A stretch of DNA of 64,000 nt from Actinospica acidithermotolerans (GTDB lineage: Bacteria > Actinomycetota > Actinomycetes > Streptomycetales > Catenulisporaceae): contig NZ_JAGSOH010000012.1 of assembly GCF_018139625.1 (NCBI RefSeq), forward strand, positions 1 to 64,000. Reading direction: 5' to 3'. Position numbers and translations under genes: made by a program. Each line of letters opens with the position of its first letter. The first letter of the stretch is position 1. This document shows, in pieces, positions 31,858 through 39,635 of this stretch. A model generated the notes under the pieces. It was not told where the DNA came from. It worked only from the letters and a program-made list of their open reading frames with translations, and ran no database searches.

Positions 31858-33045
31858 CCGCTCGCGCTCCGCGGCGAGGTCGAAGTCGCCCGGCGGGTAC
31901 TGCGGATCGATCGACTCGAGCGCCTCGATCAGCAGCCGGAGCACGGCGTAGTTGCGGTACCACTTGCGGTCCGCCGGCACGACGTGCCAGGGCGCCGCCT
32001 CGGTGCCGCAGCGCTCCAGGGCTATCCGGTAGGCCTCCTGGAAGTCCGGCCACAGCATCCGGTCGTCGACGTCGGTCGGGGTGTACTTCCAGCGCTTGGC
32101 GGGGCTCTCCAGCCGGGCCAGCAGCCGCTCGCGCTGCTCGTCGGGCGAGATGTGCAGGAAGCACTTCACGATCACGGTGCCGTCGTCGACCAGCGACTTC
32201 TCGAAGCGGTTGATCGTGTTGTAGCGGCGGCCGATGTGCATCGGCAGCACCAGCTTGCGCACCTTCGCGACGAGCACGTCCTCGTAGTGCGAGCGGTCGA
32301 AGATGCCGATCTGGCCGGCCTCCGGCACGTTGTTGCGGATCCGCCAGAGGAAGTCGTGCGCCTGCTCCTCGACCGTGGGGGCCTTGAACGCCCTGATCCG
32401 GGTGCCGTTGGGGTCGAGCAGGCCGACGACGTGGCGCACCGTGCCGCCCTTGCCCGAGGTGTCCATGCCCTGCAGCACGAGCAGCACGCGGCGCTTCGAG
32501 TCCCCGCCGGCGGCCGCGGCGTAGAGCCGCTCCTGCAGCTCGGCCACCCGCGCGGCGAGCGCCGGGAGCTGGGCCTCGACCTGCGCGCGGTTCTCCACGC
32601 CGGGCGTGGCCGCGGTCTCGATCGCGGCCAGGTCCACCGGGGCGCCGGGCTTGAGCCGCAGCAGCTCGCCGAGGACGGTGTCCGGGATCGGGGCGTCGGC
32701 GAAGGCGGCCTCGGCGGCGACGATCTGCGCGGCGACCTGCTCGACGAGCTGCTTGGCCTCCTCGGGCGCGAGCTCGGCGTCCTCGACCTTCAGCACGGCC
32801 TTCGCGGTCGCCTTGGCGGCCTTGTACTCCTCCTGGGCGCGCCGGGCCTCGGCCTCGAAGTCCTTGGCCTTCTTCGCGGCGGACTTGGCAGTGGCCTTGG
32901 TGACCTCGACGGCCTTGTCGGCCTTCGCCCGGACCGCCTTCGTCAGTTCCTTGGTCCGCAGCTTCTCGGCCCGCGCCGCCTTCTCGGCCTTCCCGGCATC
33001 CTTGGCCTTGGCGGGCTTCTTCTGCTTGTCCTGCTTCTGCGCCAT
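31843..33045 (-). CDS. ppk2: polyphosphate kinase 2 family protein with a long basic N-terminal tail
   Basis: 400 residues from ATG 33045-33043 with GGAG upstream; a longer frame begins at 33102 without support. The PPK2 core starts near residue 125 (LRLKPGAPVDLAAIETAATPG) and has Walker A GMDTSGKGG at about 193-201 and Walker B-like FDRSHYED, as in class III PPK2 enzymes that transfer phosphate between polyphosphate and nucleotides. Residues 1-125 are an extension absent from typical members: Lys/Ala-rich repeats (KKPAKAKDAGKAEKAARAEK, KATAKSAAKKAKD) like histone H1 tails, then an acidic helical part. The tail may bind polyphosphate or DNA; this is inference. A 17-bp repeat covers the stop. 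Confidence 0.9.
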   Translation of the reverse strand: MAQKQDKQKKPAKAKDAGKAEKAARAEKLRTKELTKAVRAKADKAVEVTKATAKSAAKKAKDFEAEARRAQEEYKAAKATAKAVLKVEDAELAPEEAKQLVEQVAAQIVAAEAAFADAPIPDTVLGELLRLKPGAPVDLAAIETAATPGVENRAQVEAQLPALAARVAELQERLYAAAAGGDSKRRVLLVLQGMDTSGKGGTVRHVVGLLDPNGTRIRAFKAPTVEEQAHDFLWRIRNNVPEAGQIGIFDRSHYEDVLVAKVRKLVLPMHIGRRYNTINRFEKSLVDDGTVIVKCFLHISPDEQRERLLARLESPAKRWKYTPTDVDDRMLWPDFQEAYRIALERCGTEAAPWHVVPADRKWYRNYAVLRLLIEALESIDPQYPPGDFDLAAERERVLES

Positions 33046-33150
33046 GACCGGATTCTCCCATGCGAGCGCGCCGGATGCACCACCGGTCCGCAGGTGATTC
33101 ACCGCGGGGTGCCCGCCGGTTCACCGCGCATTCACCGGCGGTTATCAGCC

Positions 33151-34209
33151 CTAGGCGACGAGCGCCGCGCCCGCCTTCGTCAGCGAGATCAGCCGGCTGA
33201 CCGCGCGCAGGTACTTCTTCCGGTAGCCGCCGCCCAGCAGCTCCGGGGTGAACAGCCGGTCGGCGGCCACGCCGGAGGCGAGCACCGGGACCGAGCGGTC
33301 GTAGAGCCGGTCGACGAAGACGACGAAGCGCAGCGCGGCGTTCTGGTCCTCGATCGGGCGCACGCCGAGCAGGCCGAGCGCCTCGACGCCGTCGAGCAGC
33401 GCGCCGTACCGGCTCGGGTGCAGGGTGCTGAGATGCTTCACGAGGGCGTCGAAGTCGTCGACGAAGCGGGACTCGCCGCCGTCGGCGTACCCGCGCACGG
33501 AGGCGTCGCTGAGCGGATCCGGCGCCGACGCGCCGTCCCTCCGCCGGTAGTCCCGCCCCTCGATGCGCACCGCGGTGAACCGCGCGGCCAGGCCCTGGAT
33601 CTCGCGCAGGAAGTCGGCGGCGGCGAAGCGGCCCTCGCCGAGCTGGCCGGGCAGCGTGTTCGAGGTCGCGGCCAGCTGCACGCCGGCCTCGGCGAGCCGG
33701 GTCAGCAGCGTGGAGACGAGCACCGTGTCGCCGGGATCGTCGAGTTCGAACTCGTCGATGCAGACCAGCCGCTGGGTGGCCAGGTGCGCGACGGTGGGCC
33801 CGAAGCCCAGCGCCCCCACCAGGTTCGTGTACTCCACGAAGGTGCCGTAGACCTTCGGCCCCTCGGTCTCGTGCCAGAGCGAGGCGAGCAGGTGGGTCTT
33901 GCCGACGCCGTAGCCGCCGTCCAAGTAGACGCCGCGGCCCTCGCCGCCGGCCGCGGAGGAGGAGCGGCGCAGCAGCCCGCGTATGCCGGACTTCCCGCCG
34001 GAGCCGCCGCCGGACCACGCCGCGGCCCGCTCCGAGAGCAGATCGCGCGCGGCCGACTGGCTCGGCTCGGCCGCGTCGGGGATGTAGGTGGCGAAGCGCG
34101 CGTGCGCGAACCGCGGCGGCGGCACGAGCTCCGCGATCAGCCGGTCGGCGGAAACGGCGGGTCGGCGCTCGGTGAGGGAGTTCGCGTAGCCGCGCTCGGC
34201 GATCGTCAC
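33151..34209 (-). CDS. zapE: ZapE / AFG1-like ATPase
   Basis: 352 residues from GTG 34209-34207, set by a -10 element TAAAAT 7 bases upstream. AAA-type motifs: Walker A GGYGVGKTHL at about residues 97-106, Walker B LVCIDEFELDD, sensor region LAATSNTLPGQL. C-terminal parts FTAVRIEGRDYR and RFVVFVDRLYDR also match ZapE. ZapE in E. coli associates with the division ring under stress; eukaryotic AFG1 works in mitochondria. A Gly/Ser-rich insert (about 65-88) is unusual but fits high-GC relatives. It is divergent from the RibD-like gene. Confidence 0.9.
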   Translation of the reverse strand: MTIAERGYANSLTERRPAVSADRLIAELVPPPRFAHARFATYIPDAAEPSQSAARDLLSERAAAWSGGGSGGKSGIRGLLRRSSSAAGGEGRGVYLDGGYGVGKTHLLASLWHETEGPKVYGTFVEYTNLVGALGFGPTVAHLATQRLVCIDEFELDDPGDTVLVSTLLTRLAEAGVQLAATSNTLPGQLGEGRFAAADFLREIQGLAARFTAVRIEGRDYRRRDGASAPDPLSDASVRGYADGGESRFVDDFDALVKHLSTLHPSRYGALLDGVEALGLLGVRPIEDQNAALRFVVFVDRLYDRSVPVLASGVAADRLFTPELLGGGYRKKYLRAVSRLISLTKAGAALVA

Positions 34210-34216
34210 ATGATCA

Positions 34217-34222
34217 ATTTTA
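34217..34222 (-). promoter_or_regulatory. -10 element TAAAAT of a leaderless promoter (zapE)
   Basis: On the minus strand TAAAAT is followed by 7 bases and GTG 34209. This decides the zapE start; there is no ribosome site. Confidence 0.62.
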
Positions 34223-34256
34223 TCGAGCGCGGATGGTGATCATGGCAGGTGGCCGC

Positions 34257-34333
34257 GTGAGCTGCCTCACGATGGCACGTGACGTGCCTCACTATCCGGG
34301 CACGCTCGCCCGGATACACGTGACTTGCCTCAC
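34257..34333 (+). repeat. three copies of GTGANNTGCCTCAC in the zapE/ribD-like intergenic region
   Basis: GTGAGCTGCCTCAC at 34257-34270, GTGACGTGCCTCAC at 34279-34292 and GTGACTTGCCTCAC at 34320-34333. Starts are 22 and 41 bases apart, close to two and four helical turns. An 8-bp-arm inverted repeat ATCCGGGC/GCCCGGAT at 34294-34315 lies between the second and third. The spacing suggests stacked protein sites controlling one of the divergent genes. Confidence 0.7.
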
Positions 34334-34432
34334 TTTCCGGTCGTCCTCCGGCGCGGCTCTCCGTGGTGCGGCGCTCCGACCGCGCTCGCCCGGATAGCTG
34401 CCCGGGCTGACCGCCGCCCGGGCGCCCGCCCT

Positions 34433-34438
34433 TAGCAT
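34433..34438 (+). promoter_or_regulatory. -10 element TAGCAT of a leaderless promoter
   Basis: TAGCAT ends 7 bases before ATG 34446 and picks this start over ATG 34437, which lies inside the element. Confidence 0.62.
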
Positions 34439-34445
34439 GCGGGGT

Positions 34446-35195
34446 ATGCGGCAACTGATCCCCGAGCCCCCTCCCCCGCGGTCCCGGCCGGAGCCCGAGC
34501 TGAGCACCGTGTACGCCTATCCGCGGGGAGCGCGGCGCTGGCTGCGGGCGAATCTGGTGGCCTCGGTGGACGGACTGGCCCAGGCCGACGGCGCCTCCCG
34601 CGGCCTGTCCGGCCCGGCGGACCTGAGGGTGCTGCGCACCCTGCGCGGCCTGGCCGACGTGGTGCTCGTCGGCGGGGCCACCGTGCGCACGGAGGGCTAC
34701 CACCGCCCCGTCGTCGTCCGCGAGGAGTTCGCCGAGGCCAGGGCTGCCGCCGGCCAGCCCCCGGCCGCCGCGATCGCCGTCGTCAGCTCGTCGCTCGACG
34801 TCGACTTCGACTCCCCGCTCTACACCGACGCCGTCACCCCGACCATCACCGTCACCGTCGCCGACGCGCCCCCGGAGCGCCTGGAACTGGCCCGCGCGGC
34901 CGGCGAGGTGCTGATCGCGGGCCCGCGCGGCAGAGTCGACCTCGCCGAGGCCGTAGACCGCCTGGTCGACACCGGCCGCAGCAGGCTCCTGTGCGAGGGC
35001 GGCCCCAAGCTGCTCGCCGCGGTCGCCGCCGCGGGGCGCCTCGACGAGCTCTGCCTGTCCGTATCGCCGCAGCTCAGAGCGGGCGACGGCCTGCGCCTGC
35101 TGGACGGCCCGGCGTTCCCGGTGCCGATGAAGCTCAACCTGCACACCCTGCTGACCGAGGACGGTTTCCTGTTCGCCAGGTACGTGGTGACGTAA
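34446..35195 (+). CDS. RibD C-terminal-like (dihydrofolate reductase fold) pyrimidine reductase
   Basis: 249 residues from ATG 34446. It is a RibD_C/DHFR-fold protein: RRWLRANLVASVDGLAQADGASRGLSGPADLRVLRTLRGLADVVLVGGATVRTEGY is the nucleotide-binding start, and LLCEGGPKLLAAVAAAGRLDELCLSVSPQL the GGP loop region. It lacks the deaminase half of RibD. Stand-alone actinomycete members may reduce the riboflavin pathway intermediate or other pyrimidine or pterin substrates; no rib gene is nearby. Promoter and repeats upstream suggest specific regulation. Confidence 0.85.
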   Translation: MRQLIPEPPPPRSRPEPELSTVYAYPRGARRWLRANLVASVDGLAQADGASRGLSGPADLRVLRTLRGLADVVLVGGATVRTEGYHRPVVVREEFAEARAAAGQPPAAAIAVVSSSLDVDFDSPLYTDAVTPTITVTVADAPPERLELARAAGEVLIAGPRGRVDLAEAVDRLVDTGRSRLLCEGGPKLLAAVAAAGRLDELCLSVSPQLRAGDGLRLLDGPAFPVPMKLNLHTLLTEDGFLFARYVVT

Positions 35196-35242
35196 GGACC
35201 CGGTAAGCGAGCACAGCCTTCAGGACCGCTCCTCAAACGACG

Positions 35243-35248
35243 TACCCT
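35243..35248 (+). promoter_or_regulatory. -10 element TACCCT of a leaderless promoter (msrB)
   Basis: TACCCT ends 7 bases before ATG 35256. The other candidate, ATG 35250, would be 1 base from the hexamer, so 35256 is preferred. Confidence 0.62.
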
Positions 35249-35255
35249 CATGAAT

Positions 35256-35666
35256 ATGGGATACGAAGTGGAGAAGACCGAGGATGAGTGGCGCGCGCAG
35301 CTCTCTCCGGCGGAGTACCAGGTGCTGCGCCAGGCGGGCACCGAGGCGGCGTACAAGGGCGAGTACACGGACACCGAGACAGAGGGCGTATACCGCTGCC
35401 GGGCGTGCGGCAGCGAGCTGTTCCGGTCCACCGAGAAGTTCCACTCGCACTGCGGCTGGCCCTCCTTCTACGACCCGGCCGACAGCGACGCGGTCGAGCT
35501 GATCGCCGACAGGTCGCACGGCATGGTCCGCACCGAGGTCCGCTGCGCCAAGTGCGGCTCGCATCTCGGCCACGTCTTCGAGGGCGAGGGCTACCCGACC
35601 CCGACCGACCAGCGCTACTGCATCAACTCGATCTCGCTGACGCTGGAGCCGAAGGCGGCGGAGTAG
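35256..35666 (+). CDS. msrB: peptide-methionine (R)-S-oxide reductase MsrB
   Basis: 136 residues from ATG 35256 (MGYEVEKTEDEW), chosen from the -10 position. Zinc is held by CRACG and CAKCGSHLGHVF. The active site is RYCINSISLTL with the catalytic Cys; the substrate site has HCGWPSFYDP. It reduces methionine-R-sulfoxide in proteins using thioredoxin. The length fits the single-domain family. A degenerate 15-base repeat (CGGCGG-GTAGCCGA) covers the stop codon and recurs 30 bases later. Confidence 0.95.
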   Translation: MGYEVEKTEDEWRAQLSPAEYQVLRQAGTEAAYKGEYTDTETEGVYRCRACGSELFRSTEKFHSHCGWPSFYDPADSDAVELIADRSHGMVRTEVRCAKCGSHLGHVFEGEGYPTPTDQRYCINSISLTLEPKAAE

Positions 35667-35958
35667 CCGAGTCCGCGAGCGTGGACGGCGGGGTAGCCGA
35701 CCGGGCAGGCCTCGGCGGGAACGACGGCGTACCCGCTCCGGATGGGAGCCTGCCCCGATCGCCACGCCGCGCGGTGAACGCTGGGGTCGGCGCTTGTCGG
35801 CGGCCGGGTTTGCGGCAGCACCCCCGGGCCCCGGCCCCGCGCCGAAACCGGGCCCGGCGGCGCCGCGAGACGGGCTGGCAGCCGAACGGCTGGATCGGCT
35901 ACAGAGTGACCGGGCCGGTTCGCTGTCGGCACTGGTCACGGTGTGGTGGACTGGCCTC

Positions 35959-36657
35959 ATGCGACTGACTCCGACCGAGCGGGACCGGCTGCTGATCTTC
36001 ACCGCGGCCGAGCTCGCCCGCGCGCGGCGGGCCCGGGGCCTGCGGCTGAACGTGCCCGAGGCGGTGGCGTTGATCGCCGATACGGTGTGCGAGGCGGCGC
36101 GGGACGGGGCGCGGTTGGCGGACGCGGTGGCGGCCGGGCGCGGGGTGCTGGGGCCCGCGGACGTGCTGCCGGGGGTCGCGGCGATCGTGACCGAGGTGCA
36201 GGTCGAGGCCGTGTTCGAGGACGGGACGCGGCTCGCGGTGATCTCGGATCCGATCGGGGGCGAGCAGGCGGGCGCGCCGGGGGCGATCCTGCTGCGGGAC
36301 GAGTCGCAGCATGCTGCCGTCGAGCCGGCGGACGTCGTGTCGCTGGAGGTCGTGAACACCGCCTCCGTGCCGATCTCGGTCACGTCGCACTTCCACTTCT
36401 TCGAGTCGAACCCGCGGCTGCGCTTCGACCGGGCGGCGGCCTACGGACGTCATCTGGCGGTGCCGGCCGGGTCCTCGGTGCGGTTCGATCCGGGGGCCGC
36501 GGTGCGCGTCTCGCTGGTGCCGATCGGCGGGGAGCGGGTGGCGATCGGGTTCGCGGGGCTGGTGGACGGCCCGCTGGACGAGCCGGGGGCGAAGGAGCGC
36601 GCGCTGGCGAAGGCCGCGGCGTGCGGGTATCTGACCGTGGAGGGCGGCGTCCGATGA
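35959..36657 (+). CDS. ureAB: fused urease gamma-beta subunit
   Basis: 232 residues from ATG 35959; a longer frame back to 35794 is Pro/Gly-rich and unconserved. Residues 1-100 are the gamma subunit (LTPTERDRLLIFTAAELARARRARGLRLNVPEAVALIAD, then EVQVEAVFEDGTRLAVISDPI). Residues 110-232 are the beta subunit (VEVVNT-like segment, VTSHFHFFESNPRLRFDRAAAYGRHLAVPAGSSVRFDPG). It overlaps ureC by ATGA. Gamma-beta fusions are known in actinomycetes. No ureD, ureE, ureF or ureG is in the window, although 290 bases upstream are free of genes. It forms the scaffold for the alpha subunit. Confidence 0.9.
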   Translation: MRLTPTERDRLLIFTAAELARARRARGLRLNVPEAVALIADTVCEAARDGARLADAVAAGRGVLGPADVLPGVAAIVTEVQVEAVFEDGTRLAVISDPIGGEQAGAPGAILLRDESQHAAVEPADVVSLEVVNTASVPISVTSHFHFFESNPRLRFDRAAAYGRHLAVPAGSSVRFDPGAAVRVSLVPIGGERVAIGFAGLVDGPLDEPGAKERALAKAAACGYLTVEGGVR

Positions 36658-38345
36658 GCTTCGACGCGGAGCAGTACGTCTCGGTGCACGGCCCGCGGGT
36701 CGGCGACCGGGTCGTGCTGGGCGACAGCGGGCTGATCGCTCAGGTCGAGTTCGACTCGCAGCAGCCGGGGGACGAGTTCCTCGCCGGGTTCGGGAAGACG
36801 GCGCGCGACGGGCTGCACCTGAAGGCCGCGTCGGTGCGCGCCACGTGCGACCTGGTGATCAGCAACGTCCTGGTGATCGACCCGGTGCTCGGCATCGGCA
36901 AGACGTCGATCGGCGTGCGCGAGGGGCGGATCCACGCGATCGGGCGGGCCGGGAACCCGGACACCATGTCAGGGGTCGACGTCGTCGTCGGGACGGGGAC
37001 GACGATCGTGTCCGGCGAGGGGATGATCGCGACCGCCGGGGCCATCGACACGCACGTCCACCTGCTCTCGCCGCGCATCATGGAGGCCTCGCTCGCCTCC
37101 GGCGTGACCACGATCGTCGGCCAGGAGTTCGGGCCGGTCTGGGGCGTCGGGGTGAACTCGCCGTGGGCGCTGCGGCACGCGTTCAACGCGTTCGACGCGT
37201 GGCCGGTGAACATCGGCTTCCTGGCCCGCGGCTCGTCCTCGAACGCCGATCCGCTCGTGGAGGCGCTGGTCGAGGGCGGGGCGAGCGGCTTCAAGGTGCA
37301 CGAGGACATGGGTGCGCACGCCCGCGCCCTGGACACCGCGCTGCGGGTCGCCGAGGAGCACGACGTGCAGGTCGCGCTGCACACGGACGGCCTGAACGAG
37401 TGCCTGTCCGTCGAGGACACCCTCGCGGTGCTGGAGGGGCGCACGATCCACGCCTTCCACATCGAGGGCTGCGGCGGCGGGCACGTGCCGAACGTGCTGC
37501 GGCTGGCCGGCGTCCCGAACGTGATCGGCTCCTCGACGAACCCGACGCTGCCGTTCGGGCGGGACGCGCTCGGCGAGCACTTCGGCATGATCGTCTCGGC
37601 GCACGACCTGAAGCCGGAGCTGCCCGGCGAGGCCCAGATGGCCCGCGACCGGATCCGCGCGGGCACGATGGGCGCGGAGGACGTGCTGCACGACCTCGGC
37701 GTCATCCCGATCACCTCGTCCGACGCGCAGGGGATGGGCCGCGCCGGGGAGACCGTGCGCCGGACGTTCGCCGTCGCGGCGAAGATGAAGGCCGAGCTCG
37801 GCGGGCTCGACGGCGCGCAGCCCGCCGCGCACGACAACGCGCGCATTCTGCGCTACATCGCGAAGCTGACGATCAACCCGGCCATCGCGCACGGTCTCGC
37901 GCACGAGATCGGCTCGCTCGAGGTGGGCAAGCTCGCGGACGTCGTGCTGTGGCGGCCCGGGTACTTCGGCGCGAAGCCGCAGCTCGTGCTGAAGGCCGGC
38001 TTCCCCGCGTACGGCGTGGTCGGCGATCCGAACGCGGCGACCGACCGCTGCGAGCCGCTCGTGCTCGGGCCGCAGTTCGGGGCGCACGGCGCGACGGCGG
38101 CGGACCTGTCGGTGGCCTTCGTCTCCGGCGCCGCCGCCGAGGCCGAGTCGGACCGCTTCCCGTCCCGGCGGCGCCGCGTCGGCGTGCGCGGGACGCGCGG
38201 GATCGGCCCGGCCTCGATGGTGCGCAACGCCCGGCTCGGCCTGGTCGAGGTGGCCCCGGCGACCGGCGCGGTCACCCTCGACGGCGAGCCGGTCAGCTCT
38301 CCGCCGGCCGAGACCGTGCCGCTCTCCCGCCTGTACTTCCTCTGA
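36654..38345 (+). CDS. ureC: divergent urease alpha-subunit homologue
   Basis: 563 residues from ATG 36654. Nickel-site residues are kept: HVH at 134-136, the carbamylated Lys in GFKVHED (K214, H216), H243 in ALHTDG, H277 in GGGHVP and D357 in TSSDAQ. Other features differ from canonical UreC. The mobile-flap Cys (C319 in Klebsiella) is Ala at 316, followed by the conserved His 317. The GGGTGPAxGTxATTCTPG segment is replaced by a shorter GQEFGPVWGVGVNSP. The Ala after the SSD motif (A363) is Gly. These changes would open the pocket. The gene lies directly before agmatine deiminase, so N-carbamoylputrescine is a candidate substrate; this is inference. Urease remains the alternative. Confidence 0.82.
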   Translation: MSFDAEQYVSVHGPRVGDRVVLGDSGLIAQVEFDSQQPGDEFLAGFGKTARDGLHLKAASVRATCDLVISNVLVIDPVLGIGKTSIGVREGRIHAIGRAGNPDTMSGVDVVVGTGTTIVSGEGMIATAGAIDTHVHLLSPRIMEASLASGVTTIVGQEFGPVWGVGVNSPWALRHAFNAFDAWPVNIGFLARGSSSNADPLVEALVEGGASGFKVHEDMGAHARALDTALRVAEEHDVQVALHTDGLNECLSVEDTLAVLEGRTIHAFHIEGCGGGHVPNVLRLAGVPNVIGSSTNPTLPFGRDALGEHFGMIVSAHDLKPELPGEAQMARDRIRAGTMGAEDVLHDLGVIPITSSDAQGMGRAGETVRRTFAVAAKMKAELGGLDGAQPAAHDNARILRYIAKLTINPAIAHGLAHEIGSLEVGKLADVVLWRPGYFGAKPQLVLKAGFPAYGVVGDPNAATDRCEPLVLGPQFGAHGATAADLSVAFVSGAAAEAESDRFPSRRRRVGVRGTRGIGPASMVRNARLGLVEVAPATGAVTLDGEPVSSPPAETVPLSRLYFL

Positions 38346-38404
38346 CGCTTCGCACGACGCTTCGCATGACGCTTCGTAGGACGGTTCCAGTGACGCTTCC
38401 CGTG
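38345..38404 (+). repeat. 12-bp degenerate tandem repeat between ureC and aguA
   Basis: Five units starting at the last base of the ureC stop: ACGCTTCGCACG, ACGCTTCGCATG, ACGCTTCGTAGG, ACGGTTCCAGTG and ACGCTTCCCGTG. They end 18 bases before the aguA start codon and replace a normal intergenic spacer. Confidence 0.75.
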
Positions 38405-38422
38405 ACCGAGGAGACCCCTGAC

Positions 38423-39466
38423 ATGCCCACCCCCGCAGAGCTCGGATTCGCGATGCCCGCCGAATGGTCGCCGCACGAGCGCACCTGGATGGCCTGGCCC
38501 ACGGAGGGGTACACGCTCGGCGAGGACCCGGCCGAGGCGTACCGCGCGTGGTCGCAGGTGGCGAACACGATCGTGCGCTACGAGCCGGTGACGATGGTCG
38601 TCGACCCGGCGGCGCGCGCGTCGGCCGACGAGTGGCTGGACCCGGCCGTCGCCAAGGTCGAGTTCCCGCTCAACGACGCCTGGATGCGCGACATCGGCCC
38701 GACCTTCCTGACGCGCGGGGCCGGGGGCGGGGCCGGCGAGCTCGCCGCCGCCGACTGGATCTTCAACGGCTGGGGCGCGCAGTCCTGGGCGCAGTGGGAC
38801 AAGGACGCGGACATCGCCGAATCGGTCATCGGGCACGCCGGGGCACGCCGCTTCATCTCGCGCCTGGTCAACGAGGGCGGCGGCATCCACGTCGACGGCG
38901 AGGGCACGGTGCTCGTCACCGAGACCGTGCAGCTGGACCCGGGCCGCAACCCGGACTGGACCAGGCAAGCGGTCGAAGACGAGCTCAAGGCCTTCCTCGG
39001 CGTCGGCAAGGTCATCTGGCTGGCGCGCGGGCTTACCCGGGACTACAGCGAGTTCGGCACGCGCGGGCACGTCGACATCGTCGCGGCGTTCGTGCAGCCG
39101 GGCGTCGTGGTCGTGCACACGCAGCCGGATCCGGCGCACCCGGACCACGAGGTGGGCAAGGCGAACGCCGCCCTGCTGCGGGGCGCGACGGACGCCCGCG
39201 GCCGCGCCCTCGAGGTGGTCGAGCTCCCGGCGCCGACGGTGATCACCGACGCGGACGGCGAGCCGGTGGACTACTCGTACATCAACCACTACCTCGGCAA
39301 CGGCTTCGCGCTGCTCTGCGGCTTCGACGACCCGCGCGACGCGCAGGCGGCCGAGATCCTCGGTTCGCTGCTGCCCGGCCGCAAGATCGAGCTCGTCGAC
39401 GCCCGGCCCATCTTCGAGCGCGGCGGCGGCATCCACTGCATCACCCAGCAGCAGCCGGCGGTCTGA
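38423..39466 (+). CDS. aguA: agmatine deiminase
   Basis: 347 residues from ATG 38423, with GAGGAGA upstream. It is a guanidino-modifying (pentein) enzyme: MPAEWSPHERTWMAWP at the start, NDAWMRDIGPTF, VNEGGGIHVDGEGTVLVTE, GTRGHVDIVAAF with the catalytic His and GGGIHCITQQQP with the nucleophilic Cys at 339. It converts agmatine to N-carbamoylputrescine and ammonia. The usual next enzyme, N-carbamoylputrescine amidase (AguB), is not present; the neighbouring gene pair is ureAB-ureC. The first gene after it is a secreted protein with its own promoter region. Confidence 0.94.
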   Translation: MPTPAELGFAMPAEWSPHERTWMAWPTEGYTLGEDPAEAYRAWSQVANTIVRYEPVTMVVDPAARASADEWLDPAVAKVEFPLNDAWMRDIGPTFLTRGAGGGAGELAAADWIFNGWGAQSWAQWDKDADIAESVIGHAGARRFISRLVNEGGGIHVDGEGTVLVTETVQLDPGRNPDWTRQAVEDELKAFLGVGKVIWLARGLTRDYSEFGTRGHVDIVAAFVQPGVVVVHTQPDPAHPDHEVGKANAALLRGATDARGRALEVVELPAPTVITDADGEPVDYSYINHYLGNGFALLCGFDDPRDAQAAEILGSLLPGRKIELVDARPIFERGGGIHCITQQQPAV

Positions 39467-39534
39467 GAAATATCCGTTCGATTTGTTCCCGCGTGCCGAA
39501 AAGGAAATAGCGCACAAAATATTCCAGGCGTTCG

Positions 39535-39548
39535 CTACCGGTCGGTAG
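39535..39548. promoter_or_regulatory. inverted repeat in the promoter region of the secreted protein gene
   Basis: CTACCG-GT-CGGTAG, a perfect 14-bp inverted repeat resembling a TetR-type operator, about 90 bases before the gene. The surrounding stretch 39467-39560 is clearly more A/T-rich than the genome average. Confidence 0.45.
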
Positions 39549-39635
39549 ACAGACATATTCGTCGCAGTACGCTGACTACTGAGCCGGCTCGCCTCCCTTG
39601 GAAACCCACACTCCAGTCAGAGGTGCGATACAGCC

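Noticed and set aside
35794-35958. 55-residue N-terminal extension of UreAB
   Set aside because: Pro/Gly/Ala-rich and not urease-like; the gamma subunit normally begins at the MRLTPTERD sequence.
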